A DNA stretch of 5,607 bases from Comamonadaceae bacterium (GTDB lineage: Bacteria > Pseudomonadota > Gammaproteobacteria > Burkholderiales > Burkholderiaceae_C): positions 1-5,607 of the forward strand of contig CANHGF010000189.1 of assembly GCA_947460065.1 (NCBI GenBank), written 5' to 3'. Positions 1-5,607 of this stretch are shown piece after piece (within the stretch, counting starts at the first letter, position 1; the number at the start of each line of letters is the position of its first letter). Below the pieces are notes generated by a model. The model did no database searches. It worked only from the letters and a program-made list of their open reading frames with translations, and was not told the origin of the DNA. Position numbers and translations under genes: made by a program.

Positions 1-800
1 CTCAGGTCGTCGCTGAAAATGGCGCCACCAAAACCCAAGTGGCCGCGCAGAATGTACTGCAGCCATTTCTCCGAAAAACCGGCAGGCCGGGCGTCGACCT
101 TGGGATAAATCACATGGGCGGGCATCACGCTGGTCAGCACCGTATTGAGCCATTCATAAGGCACGGCGTCGTCGGCCAGGATGGCCCTGAGGCTGCGGCG
201 GTCTACCGGAATGTCGACATGGGAGTCCGCCTTCACAAAGCCGTGGCCGGGGAAGTGCTTGCCGCAATTGGCCATGCCCGCCTGCAGCAGGCCATGCATC
301 AAGCTCTTGGCCAGGGCGGCGACGATGCGCGGGTCACGCTCGAAGGCGCGATCACCGATCACACCACTGCTGCCGTAATCAAGGTCCAGCACCGGGGTAA
401 AACTCATGTCGACGCCGCAGGCGCGCAGCTCAGCACCTAGGACATAGCCGCAGGCCGTGGCCGCGTTGCTGGCCGCCAGGGCATTGGCGCCGGGCAGGCC
501 TCCGTCGGGCCGCATCCACATCTGGCCCAGCACACGCATGGGCGGCAGGTGGGTGAAGCCATCGGTCTTGAAACGCTGCACCCGGCCGCCTTCATGATCG
601 ACCAGAATCAGGAGGTCCTGCCGCACAGCCTTGATTTGCCGGCACAGGGCGCCCAGCTGCTCCCGGTCCTGCCAGTTGCGGGCGAACAGGATCACCCCAC
701 CCACCAAGGGATGCTTGAGGCGACGCCGATCCCTGGCCGTCACCTGGAGCCCGGCCAGGTCGATGATCAAAGGGCTGTGCGGAAAAATTGTGGCGCTCAT
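1..800 (-). CDS. nagZ: Beta-N-acetylhexosaminidase NagZ, partial (C-terminus off the window)
   Basis: NagZ is the cytosolic glycoside hydrolase family 3 enzyme of peptidoglycan recycling. It removes GlcNAc from GlcNAc-1,6-anhydroMurNAc peptides, and its product is the AmpR-sensed inducer in species with inducible AmpC. The frame is open from ATG at 800 for 266 full codons without a stop or frameshift, then leaves the window. Motifs in order: [13 protein letters not shown] (30-42), [12 protein letters not shown] (66-77), FTPVLDLD (134-141), IGDRAF (148-153), KHFPGHG (181-187) and KADSH (190-194) with the Asp192/His194 acid-base dyad. MPAHVIY (226-232) follows, then FSDDL (262-266), where Asp264 matches the E. 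coli nucleophile Asp248. All known catalytic residues are therefore visible. The E. coli protein has about 340 residues, so roughly the last quarter is missing. The start overlaps the acpS stop as ATGA and has no ribosome site of its own. Confidence 0.95.
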   Translation of the reverse strand, partial: MSATIFPHSPLIIDLAGLQVTARDRRRLKHPLVGGVILFARNWQDREQLGALCRQIKAVRQDLLILVDHEGGRVQRFKTDGFTHLPPMRVLGQMWMRPDGGLPGANALAASNAATACGYVLGAELRACGVDMSFTPVLDLDYGSSGVIGDRAFERDPRIVAALAKSLMHGLLQAGMANCGKHFPGHGFVKADSHVDIPVDRRSLRAILADDAVPYEWLNTVLTSVMPAHVIYPKVDARPAGFSEKWLQYILRGHLGFGGAIFSDDL

Positions 801-1216
801 GGCTGGTTTTGTTCGACGATGACAAAGCTGGTCGCGTAATCGGTTTCATCACTGACGCTGACATGGGCGTTCAGGCCTCGCTCTTCAAACCAGAGCTTGA
901 GGGGGCCGTGCAAGACGATGAAAGGCTGGCCGCTGGCGGCCTTGGCCACCTCGCACAGGCGCCAAGTCATGGGCATGCGCATGCCCAAACCTATGGCTTT
1001 GGAAAAAGCCTCCTTGGCCGAAAACCGGGTGGCCAGATAACGCACGCCGCGTTCGGGCCAGCGCTGGCTGCGCTGGCGCCAGGTGGCCATCTCTGTCGGG
1101 CCCAGGATCTTGCCAGCAAATCGGTCGCCATGACGCTCCAGGCTGGCGCGTATGCGCCGGATGTCGCAGACATCGGTGCCTATGCCATAGATGCGGGCGT
1201 TCAAGGCCGGGCTCAT
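797..1216 (-). CDS. acpS: Holo-[acyl-carrier-protein] synthase AcpS
   Basis: AcpS transfers the 4'-phosphopantetheine arm of coenzyme A to the serine of acyl carrier protein, activating it for fatty acid synthesis. The 139-residue protein shows [13 protein letters not shown] (10-22) with the Mg-binding Asp15, and [15 protein letters not shown] (64-78) with Glu69, the second metal ligand, and Lys68. This pair matches Asp9 and Glu58 of the E. coli enzyme. The C-terminal part [18 protein letters not shown] (118-135) is the usual last strand pair. It is about a dozen residues longer than the E. coli protein, with the extra length at the N-terminus and around [12 protein letters not shown] (46-57). 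The ATG at 1216 overlaps the pdxJ TGA as ATGA, the conserved pdxJ-acpS pairing, so the two are probably translationally coupled. The stop overlaps the nagZ start in the same way. Confidence 0.96.
   Translation of the reverse strand: MSPALNARIYGIGTDVCDIRRIRASLERHGDRFAGKILGPTEMATWRQRSQRWPERGVRYLATRFSAKEAFSKAIGLGMRMPMTWRLCEVAKAASGQPFIVLHGPLKLWFEERGLNAHVSVSDETDYATSFVIVEQNQP
970..987. repeat. 18-base perfect palindrome inside acpS
   Basis: TGGGCATGCGCATGCCCA is a perfect 18-base palindrome within codons for the conserved LGMRMPM segment of AcpS. It could fold as a hairpin of up to seven pairs. It is the longest palindrome I noticed in the window. Because the segment is strongly conserved in the protein, the symmetry may be a by-product of coding. 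Confidence 0.5.
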
Positions 1217-1980
1217 GGGCTGTCGACAGCCGCGTCCATGACCGCCAGATAGGCCCGCACCGTGGCGGCATAGCCGAGCTCGAGCGCATCGGCGATCAGG
1301 GCGTGGCCTATCGAGACCTCCTGCACGCCGGGCACGGCGCGCAGGAAGGCGCCCAGGTTGTCACGGTTCAGGTCGTGGCCCGCGTTGACGCCCAGCCCGG
1401 CAGCGAGAGCGGCACTGGCAGTTTGCACATAGGCCTGCAGCACCTGGGCCTGCTCAGGCCTGCCCCAAGCTCTGGCATAGCCCTCGGTGTAGAGCTCGAC
1501 CCGGTCGGCCCCCAAAGCGCGAGCAGCAGCCATGGCCTGCGGCAGCGGGTCCATAAACAAGCTCACCCTGACCCCCAGAGCATGCAGCTCGTCGATCACC
1601 GGCTGCAGGCGCTGCGCGTCCTGCGGCAGGCTCCAGCCGTGGTCGCTGGTGAACTGGTCCTGGCTGTCGGGCACCAGGGTGCACTGATGCGGACGCAACT
1701 GGCGCACCAGATCCATCAGGTTGTGAAAGGGGTTGCCCTCGATGTTGAATTCGCGCCCTGGCCACTGCTTCATCAGCTCGGCGATGTCATGGGCGTCCTG
1801 GGTCCGGATGTGGCGCTGGTCCGGCCGCGGATGGATGGTGATGCCGGCTGCACCGGCCTGCAGGCACAGCCGGGCGGCGGTCAGCGGACTCGGAATATCA
1901 AGGTGACGGCTGTTGCGAAGCAAAGCCACCTTGTTGACATTGACTGACAGCGCGGTGCGGAAAGAGGGAGACTGGGACAT
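1213..1980 (-). CDS. pdxJ: Pyridoxine 5'-phosphate synthase PdxJ
   Basis: PdxJ condenses 3-amino-2-oxopropyl phosphate with 1-deoxyxylulose 5-phosphate to form pyridoxine 5'-phosphate, the ring-closing step of DXP-dependent vitamin B6 synthesis in the cytosol. The 255-residue protein is a TIM barrel. [13 protein letters not shown] (11-23) is the first strand, and [12 protein letters not shown] (47-58) carries His50 and Arg52. FNIEGNP (78-84) carries Glu81, and VNAGHDLN (198-205) carries His202; by alignment from memory His50, Glu81 and His202 match E. coli catalytic residues 45, 72 and 193. SIGHALI follows at 223-229. Several motifs differ from the enterobacterial enzyme (VNIDHIATLRN, VHLREDRRHI). 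The ATG at 1980 has no Shine-Dalgarno sequence; the leader is U-rich. The gene lies 30 bases after recO and overlaps acpS. Confidence 0.95.
   Translation of the reverse strand: MSQSPSFRTALSVNVNKVALLRNSRHLDIPSPLTAARLCLQAGAAGITIHPRPDQRHIRTQDAHDIAELMKQWPGREFNIEGNPFHNLMDLVRQLRPHQCTLVPDSQDQFTSDHGWSLPQDAQRLQPVIDELHALGVRVSLFMDPLPQAMAAARALGADRVELYTEGYARAWGRPEQAQVLQAYVQTASAALAAGLGVNAGHDLNRDNLGAFLRAVPGVQEVSIGHALIADALELGYAATVRAYLAVMDAAVDSP
1218..1231. repeat. 14-base palindrome at the acpS start
   Basis: GGCTGTCGACAGCC is a perfect palindrome ending one base before the ATG of acpS, inside the last codons of pdxJ. In mRNA it could form a 5-pair hairpin with a UCGA loop exactly where a ribosome site for acpS would be, and no Shine-Dalgarno is visible there. 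This fits translation of acpS only by ribosomes arriving from pdxJ. The function is inference. Confidence 0.4.
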
Positions 1981-1983
1981 GGG

Positions 1984-2009
1984 AAAAAATGAAGCGCGGG
2001 CCGGCCCGC
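1984..2009 (-). terminator. GC hairpin plus T6 tract between recO and pdxJ
   Basis: A perfect 14-base palindrome, GCGGGCCGGCCCGC (1996-2009), follows the recO stop directly. It can fold into a 5-pair stem with a CCGG loop. On the mRNA strand, six bases after it comes a run of six T (1989-1984). This resembles a weak intrinsic terminator or attenuator. The gap between stem and U-tract and the short stem make full termination doubtful, and pdxJ, acpS and nagZ continue right behind it. The U-rich stretch may instead help ribosome binding. Confidence 0.3.
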
Positions 2010-2010
2010 A

Positions 2011-2865
2011 TCAAGCCCGATCCAGACCGGTCAAGGCCTGCAGATCGTGCAGCATCTGGCGGGTCTTCAGCATTTTCACACCGCAATGGTAGTGCAGCAG
2101 TGCCCGCAGCTGGATCTTCAGAGGCGTGGCCACCTCGGCCACAGCCTGCAAGGTACTGGAAAAACTGGCGCCCTCCTGCAGGCTCAGATGCAAAGCCTGC
2201 CACTGGTCGCCACTGAGCCGGACGCGGTCATCGGCATGGGCTGGGCGCAGGCCCGCCTCGGGCACCAGCACATAGGCGGCCTGCGGCGCTAAGGGCAGCA
2301 GGCTGACTGATTCGCGGTCGAGCGCCGGCAGCAAGCCGATATCGCGCAGCAGCCACAGCTCGAAAGTGCGTAAGGCCCACTGCAAGGCATCGGCCTGAGG
2401 CGTGGCCAGCAACCGTACCGCAGCGGCATAAGCGTCAAAAAGCCGGGGGTGGGGATCGTCGCGGGCCAGCAGCCGCATCAGCAACTCATTGAGGTAGTAG
2501 CCCGACAGCAGCGCCTCGCCGGTGGGCATGATGTGGCCGCCCTGCCATTCGGCGCTTTTGAGATTACGGATTTCTGCATCTCCGCCAAAAGCCAGGCTCA
2601 GGCCCTGAAGGGGCAGCAGCACAGGCCTGAAGCCAGAGCTGGGCTTCTTGGCGCCGCGCGCCACCAGGGCGATACGACCATGGTGACGTGTGAAGACCTC
2701 TAGGATCAGGCTGGACTCGCTCCAATCGTAGCGGTGCAGCACAAAGCCCGGCTCGTCGCTGACTCTGGAAACCGGCGTCGAGCGCTTGCGGGCCTTGCTG
2801 AGCTCTGGTGTAGCTGGAATAGAGATCACCCTGGGAGCTTTATCTGGCGACCAGAAACGCGGCAC
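2011..2865 (-). CDS. recO: DNA repair protein RecO, GTG start uncertain
   Basis: RecO acts with RecF and RecR to load RecA onto SSB-coated single-stranded DNA and also anneals complementary strands. From the GTG at 2865 the protein has 284 residues. The N-terminal OB fold starts near residue 40 ([21 protein letters not shown]) and includes VARGAKK (68-74). The core signature [21 protein letters not shown] lies at 113-133. The rest is the helical C-terminal domain ending in a [13 protein letters not shown] segment. Only one cysteine is present, so there is no zinc finger of the kind seen in Gram-positive RecO. The first 38 or so residues are basic and low in recognisable conservation. No ribosome site precedes the GTG; an in-frame TGA lies ten codons upstream, and GTG at 2829 is the only other plausible start (272 residues). 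The gene follows era by about 38 bases. Confidence 0.9.
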   Translation of the reverse strand: MPRFWSPDKAPRVISIPATPELSKARKRSTPVSRVSDEPGFVLHRYDWSESSLILEVFTRHHGRIALVARGAKKPSSGFRPVLLPLQGLSLAFGGDAEIRNLKSAEWQGGHIMPTGEALLSGYYLNELLMRLLARDDPHPRLFDAYAAAVRLLATPQADALQWALRTFELWLLRDIGLLPALDRESVSLLPLAPQAAYVLVPEAGLRPAHADDRVRLSGDQWQALHLSLQEGASFSSTLQAVAEVATPLKIQLRALLHYHCGVKMLKTRQMLHDLQALTGLDRA

Positions 2866-2903
2866 GCGCGCGGGCCAGGCTATGGCGCGGACTCAGGTCC
2901 ATG

Positions 2904-3890
2904 CTACTCGTAGCCGAAGGAGCGCACCCGGGCGTCGTCGTCTGCCCAACCTGAACGCACCTTGACCCAGATTTCGAGGAAGACTTTATGACCGGTTAGC
3001 GTTTCCAGCTCCTGCCGGGCCTCGGTACCGATACGCTTGAGCTTTTCGCCCTTCTCACCGATCACCATGCCCTTGTGGTTGTCGCGCTCGACCACGATGG
3101 TGGCGGCGATACGGCGCAGTTCGCCCTCTTCCTCATATTTGTCAATGATGACGGTAGAGGTATAGGGCAACTCGTCGCCGGTCAGGCGAAACAATTTTTC
3201 GCGCACGATCTCGGCGGCCATGAAACGGTCGCTGCGGTCGGTCAGTTCGTCAGCGCCGTACATCCAGGGCTGCTCGGGCAGGTATTTCTGGCAGATGCCC
3301 AGCAGGCGCTCAATGTCCTTGGCGTTCTTGGCCGACATCGGCACGAATTCGGCAAAGTCATGGCGTTGCTGCATGTCGCGCAGCCAGGGCGCAAGCTCGC
3401 TGCGCCTGTGCACCTGGTCGAGTTTGTTGGCCAGCAGGACCGCCGGCACCGAAGCGGGCAGCAGCGACAGCACCTGCGCGTCGGCCAGATTGAACTGGCC
3501 GGCCTCCACCACCATCAAAATCAGGTCAACATCGCTGACCGCACCGACCACCGTCTTGTTGAGCGACCGGTTCAGCGCGTTGCCGTGACGGGTCTGGAAG
3601 CCGGGCGTGTCGACAAACACATATTGCACCGCCCCTTCGCTGCGCACCCCGGTGATACGGTGCCGGGTGGTTTGCGCCTTGCGCGAGGTGATGCTGATCT
3701 TCTGGCCGACCAGCGCATTAAGCAGGGTGGACTTGCCTACATTGGGCTTTCCGACGATGGCGATCAGGCCGCAGCGCTGCCCCTGCACCGGCTCGGCGGC
3801 AGCCGCACCAGGACGGCTGCTCAGCGCCTGCGCGAGCATCGCCTCAAGATCCTGGGGGCTCTGGTCGGTGTCCTTGGGCTTGCTCGTCAT
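2904..3890 (-). CDS. era: GTPase Era, 16S rRNA-binding 30S assembly factor
   Basis: This 328-residue protein is an essential GTPase that binds the 3' end of 16S rRNA and licenses 30S subunit maturation, linking ribosome assembly with cell cycle. The GTPase motifs are in order: G1 GKPNVGKS (47-54), G2 around KAQTTRHRI (71-79), G3 DTPG (94-97), G4 NKLD (155-158) and G5 SAK (186-188). The C-terminal KH domain covers about 229-310 with the loop VIGEKGEK (276-283), followed by [11 protein letters not shown] and the end VRSFGYE typical of Burkholderiales. About 38 residues rich in Ser, Pro, Ala and Gln precede the GTPase core, longer than in E. coli. ATG at 3890 is chosen because it falls four bases after the rnc stop, with AGGA twelve bases upstream; ATG at 3839 (residue 18) is an alternative. 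A longer open frame upstream runs through rnc and is rejected as the start. Confidence 0.96.
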   Translation of the reverse strand: MTSKPKDTDQSPQDLEAMLAQALSSRPGAAAAEPVQGQRCGLIAIVGKPNVGKSTLLNALVGQKISITSRKAQTTRHRITGVRSEGAVQYVFVDTPGFQTRHGNALNRSLNKTVVGAVSDVDLILMVVEAGQFNLADAQVLSLLPASVPAVLLANKLDQVHRRSELAPWLRDMQQRHDFAEFVPMSAKNAKDIERLLGICQKYLPEQPWMYGADELTDRSDRFMAAEIVREKLFRLTGDELPYTSTVIIDKYEEEGELRRIAATIVVERDNHKGMVIGEKGEKLKRIGTEARQELETLTGHKVFLEIWVKVRSGWADDDARVRSFGYE

Positions 3891-3894
3891 GCGT

Positions 3895-4596
3895 TTAAAG
3901 TGTCCTGATATGCGCCAGCATGGCGGCAGCGGCGGCCTGCTCACCGGCGCGGCGCGAACCGCCGATGCCGCGCTCGGTCCGCCCGATTTCTGCAACCTCG
4001 CACTCCACATCGAAAACCTGCTGATGTGCGGCGCCCGAGGTGGCCACCACCTTGTAAATGGGCAGAGCCATCTTGCGCCCTTGCAGCCATTCCTGCAACT
4101 CAGTCTTGGGGTCCTTGCCGATGGCGGCCATGCTCGGCGTAATTTCCAAGTTGCTGAACAGGCGCCAAACCAGCTCCTGCGCGCGGGCATAGCCAGCGTC
4201 GATGAAGACCGCTCCGATGAGGGCCTCCAGCGCATCGGCCAAGATGGAGGGGCGCTTGTGGCCGCCCGATCGGGCCTCGCCCTCGCCCAGGCGTATCAAA
4301 GCAGGCAGACCCAAGCCGACCGCCAATTGGTGCAGGGTCTCTTGCTTGACCAGATTGGCACGCACCCGCGACAGATCACCTTCGGGCCTGCCGCCCAGGC
4401 GTTCATAGAGGAGGCTGGCCACCGCCAGGTTGAGCACTGAATCGCCCAAAAACTCCAGCCGCTCGTTGTGGTCCGCGCCGAAGCTGCGGTGCGTCAGTGC
4501 GCGCTGCAGCAGGCGCGGCTCGCTGAAGGTGTGCTGCAGACGCTGCTGCAGGCCGGGCAGGTCTTCAGGCGAGACGGCCGGGCGCACGTTAGTCAA
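3895..4596 (-). CDS. rnc: Ribonuclease III, likely TTG start
   Basis: This 233-residue protein is the cytoplasmic double-strand-specific endoribonuclease that processes rRNA precursors and many mRNAs. The signature [10 protein letters not shown] spans 44-53. Glu45, Glu48, Asp52, Asp121 and Glu124 match the Mg-binding acidic residues of the E. coli enzyme (38, 41, 45, 114, 117) with a constant offset of seven. The double-stranded-RNA-binding domain runs from about 162 ([13 protein letters not shown]) to 232 ([16 protein letters not shown]). No ATG exists near the conserved start: an in-frame TAG sits three codons upstream of TTG at 4596, and the next option is GTG at 4587. TTG has AGGT five bases upstream and is preferred; GTG would shorten the protein by three residues. 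The gene overlaps the lepB end by 8 bases, so it is probably read by ribosomes finishing lepB. Confidence 0.95.
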   Translation of the reverse strand: MTNVRPAVSPEDLPGLQQRLQHTFSEPRLLQRALTHRSFGADHNERLEFLGDSVLNLAVASLLYERLGGRPEGDLSRVRANLVKQETLHQLAVGLGLPALIRLGEGEARSGGHKRPSILADALEALIGAVFIDAGYARAQELVWRLFSNLEITPSMAAIGKDPKTELQEWLQGRKMALPIYKVVATSGAAHQQVFDVECEVAEIGRTERGIGGSRRAGEQAAAAAMLAHIRTL

Positions 4597-5560
4597 ATGA
4601 ACCTATGCGCTTGAGGTTGCCGAAGTTCATCCAAACAAAGAAGGCCTTGCCCACGATGTTTTGCTCCGGAACGAAACCCCAGAAGCGCGAGTCGAGCGAG
4701 TTGTCGCGGTTATCGCCCATCATGAAATAGTGTCCTGCCGGCACCTTGCACACCACGCCCTCGGTGCTGTAGCGGCAGTTCTCGCGAAACTTGAATTGCT
4801 CGGCAGCGGGAATGAAGGCCGGCCGGTCTGCCTCGACCAGAATGCGGTATTTGCGCGTGCCGTCGGCGGTGCGCTCTTCCCATTGCTTGGAGTAACGCAG
4901 AGCGTCGGCATCAAAAAAGTCGGGCAAAGCCTGCTGCACCAGCGGCTTGCCATTGACCGTCAGCTGCTTGTTAAGGTATGCCACCTCGTCGCCAGGCAAG
5001 CCCACCACCCGCTTGATGTAGTCCAGGCTGGGCTTGGGGGGGTAGCGAAACACCATGACATCGCCACGCTCGGGGCTGTGGTTGTCAATGATCTTGGCGT
5101 TGATGACCGGCAAACGCACACCATAGTGGAACTTGTTGACCAAAATCAGGTCATTGATCAGCAGCGTCGGGATCATCGAGCCCGAGGGAATCTTGAAGGG
5201 CTCAAACAGAAACGAGCGCAGGATGAAAACGATCGCGATCACCGGAAACAGGCCAGCGGTCCAGTCCAGCCACCAGGGCTGCATCAGGAGCTTGACCCGG
5301 GTCTGGTCCAGGTCCACCTCGTCGGCACGCACACCGAGCCGGTCGAGCTCGGCACGTCGCTGGGCCTGGCTGTCTTCAAAGGCCTGGACAGCCGACTGCC
5401 GCTGCGGCAGAAAATAAAACCGCTCGGCCAGCCAATAGAGGCCCGAAACCAAGGTAGCCATGAACAACAGCAGCGCGAAATTGCCGTCGATATGGCCAAG
5501 GTACCAGGCACCACCGTAGCCCACAAAAGCGGCCAGCACAAAGGCGGTGAGGGTGCTCAT
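4589..5560 (-). CDS. lepB: Signal peptidase I, three predicted membrane segments
   Basis: This 323-residue protein is the leader peptidase that cuts signal peptides from Sec- and Tat-exported preproteins at the outer face of the inner membrane. The box-B motif PSGSM carries the nucleophile Ser128. DYIKRVVGLPGD carries the general base Lys183, and GDNRDNSLDSR (282-292) is the conserved box E. Hydrophobic stretches lie at about 5-21, 28-45 and 101-119. The E. coli enzyme, from memory, starts near the second of these, so this protein has an extra N-terminal membrane segment; three segments with the N-terminus inside still place the catalytic domain in the periplasm. Cys262 and Cys271 flank a loop near the active site and could form a disulfide. 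The ATG is supported by the ATGA overlap with lepA and an AGGTGG-like ribosome site four bases upstream. The ORF ends in TAA inside the start region of rnc. Confidence 0.97.
   Translation of the reverse strand: MSTLTAFVLAAFVGYGGAWYLGHIDGNFALLLFMATLVSGLYWLAERFYFLPQRQSAVQAFEDSQAQRRAELDRLGVRADEVDLDQTRVKLLMQPWWLDWTAGLFPVIAIVFILRSFLFEPFKIPSGSMIPTLLINDLILVNKFHYGVRLPVINAKIIDNHSPERGDVMVFRYPPKPSLDYIKRVVGLPGDEVAYLNKQLTVNGKPLVQQALPDFFDADALRYSKQWEERTADGTRKYRILVEADRPAFIPAAEQFKFRENCRYSTEGVVCKVPAGHYFMMGDNRDNSLDSRFWGFVPEQNIVGKAFFVWMNFGNLKRIGSFD
4594..4633 (-). promoter_or_regulatory. Possible stem occluding the rnc start
   Basis: On the mRNA strand, bases 4632-4623 (GGATGAACTT) can pair with 4604-4595 (AGGTTCATTT). 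This gives a 10-pair stem (seven Watson-Crick, three G-U) with an 18-base loop. The 3' arm contains the weak AGGT ribosome site and the first two bases of the TTG start of rnc. The core is a 6-base inverted repeat, atgaac/gttcat. This lies inside the end of lepB, so translating ribosomes would melt it. The pairing is visible; the regulatory role is inference, and the arms also encode conserved LepB residues. Confidence 0.25.
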
Positions 5561-5607
5561 TCTTCCACCTGCAAGATGGCCAGGAAGGCCTCCTGCGGGA
5601 CCTCCAC
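5557..5607 (-). CDS. lepA: LepA (elongation factor 4), C-terminal end only
   Basis: Only the last 16 codons and the TGA stop are in the window; the rest lies beyond base 5607. The visible peptide reads VEVPQEAFLAILQVEE, which matches the conserved C-terminal tail of LepA/EF4 (PQEAFLAIL), and the position directly before lepB is the classic one. LepA is a ribosome-binding translational GTPase related to EF-G, implicated in 30S biogenesis and in rescuing mis-translocated ribosomes. Its GTPase domains cannot be assessed here. The stop overlaps the lepB start as ATGA, which suggests translational coupling. The identification rests on a short peptide plus gene order, but the two agree. Confidence 0.9.
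   Translation of the reverse strand: MEVPQEAFLAILQVEE

Noticed and set aside
39..440. Plus-strand open frame of 133 codons at the left end.
   Set aside because: It is antisense to nagZ, whose uninterrupted frame carries the full set of family 3 motifs up to the window edge.
885..1289. Second minus-strand frame overlapping acpS and the pdxJ end.
   Set aside because: It is an alternate frame of two well-supported genes, with no family match.
1303..1947. Plus-strand open frame of 214 codons.
   Set aside because: It lies fully antisense to pdxJ, which has all its catalytic motifs.
2889..2900. Small hairpin (GGAC/GTCC, four-base loop) just after the era stop.
   Set aside because: A four-pair stem without a U-tract is common by chance in GC-rich DNA and does not look like a terminator.
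3075..3908. Plus-strand open frame of 277 codons.
   Set aside because: It is antisense to era, whose motifs are complete; the composition is that of a shadow frame in GC-rich DNA, with no recognisable domain.
3891..4235. A longer era reading frame extending upstream across rnc (443 residues in total).
   Set aside because: The added part lies inside rnc in another frame and has no Era similarity; the ATG at 3890, four bases after the rnc stop, gives a normal protein.
3607..4440. Plus-strand open frame of 277 codons.
   Set aside because: It is antisense to the era start and to rnc; no domain or ribosome site is seen.
1..5607. Search for an accessory or undescribed system (mobile element, toxin-antitoxin, CRISPR, integron, phage remnant).
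   Set aside because: The window is filled end to end by conserved housekeeping genes with intact motifs and very short gaps; nothing indicates insertion, transfer or an unknown gene.

Overview
The window is a GC-rich, densely packed bacterial segment in which every gene lies on the minus strand. Read in transcription order (from base 5607 down to base 1) it holds the tail of lepA, then lepB, rnc, era, recO, pdxJ, acpS and the first 266 codons of nagZ. This gene order, together with protein details such as an Era ending in VRSFGYE, a LepB with an extra N-terminal membrane segment and nagZ following acpS, points to a betaproteobacterium of the Burkholderiales. A Comamonadaceae-like organism is my best guess from remembered protein sequences; no search was run.

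Layout by region. Bases 5557-5607: last 16 codons of lepA (ribosomal GTPase EF4). 4589-5560: lepB, signal peptidase I, overlapping the lepA stop as ATGA. 3895-4596: rnc, RNase III, probably starting at TTG and overlapping the lepB end by 8 bases. 2904-3890: era, the 16S rRNA/30S assembly GTPase, 4 bases after rnc. 2011-2865: recO, recombination mediator, with an uncertain GTG start. 1213-1980: pdxJ, pyridoxine 5'-phosphate synthase. 797-1216: acpS, holo-ACP synthase, overlapping pdxJ as ATGA. 1-800: nagZ, beta-N-acetylglucosaminidase, overlapping acpS as ATGA and cut by the window edge.

The junctions are either overlaps of 4 or 8 bases or gaps of 4, 30 and about 38 bases, so the whole block is probably one polycistronic transcript whose promoter lies outside the window, upstream of lepA. 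There is no gene-free stretch above about 40 bases. The products serve growth-linked housekeeping: translation (LepA), protein export (LepB), RNA processing and ribosome assembly (RNase III, Era), DNA repair (RecO), vitamin B6 synthesis (PdxJ), activation of acyl carrier protein (AcpS) and peptidoglycan recycling (NagZ).

I see no mobile element, tRNA, rRNA, CRISPR array or accessory system, and no convincing undescribed system. What deserves a second look is at the level of translation starts and small RNA structures: a stem that would cover the rnc start, a hairpin plus U-tract before pdxJ, palindromes around and within acpS, an ambiguous recO start with a small overlapping ORF, and a PdxJ of the non-enterobacterial sequence type.
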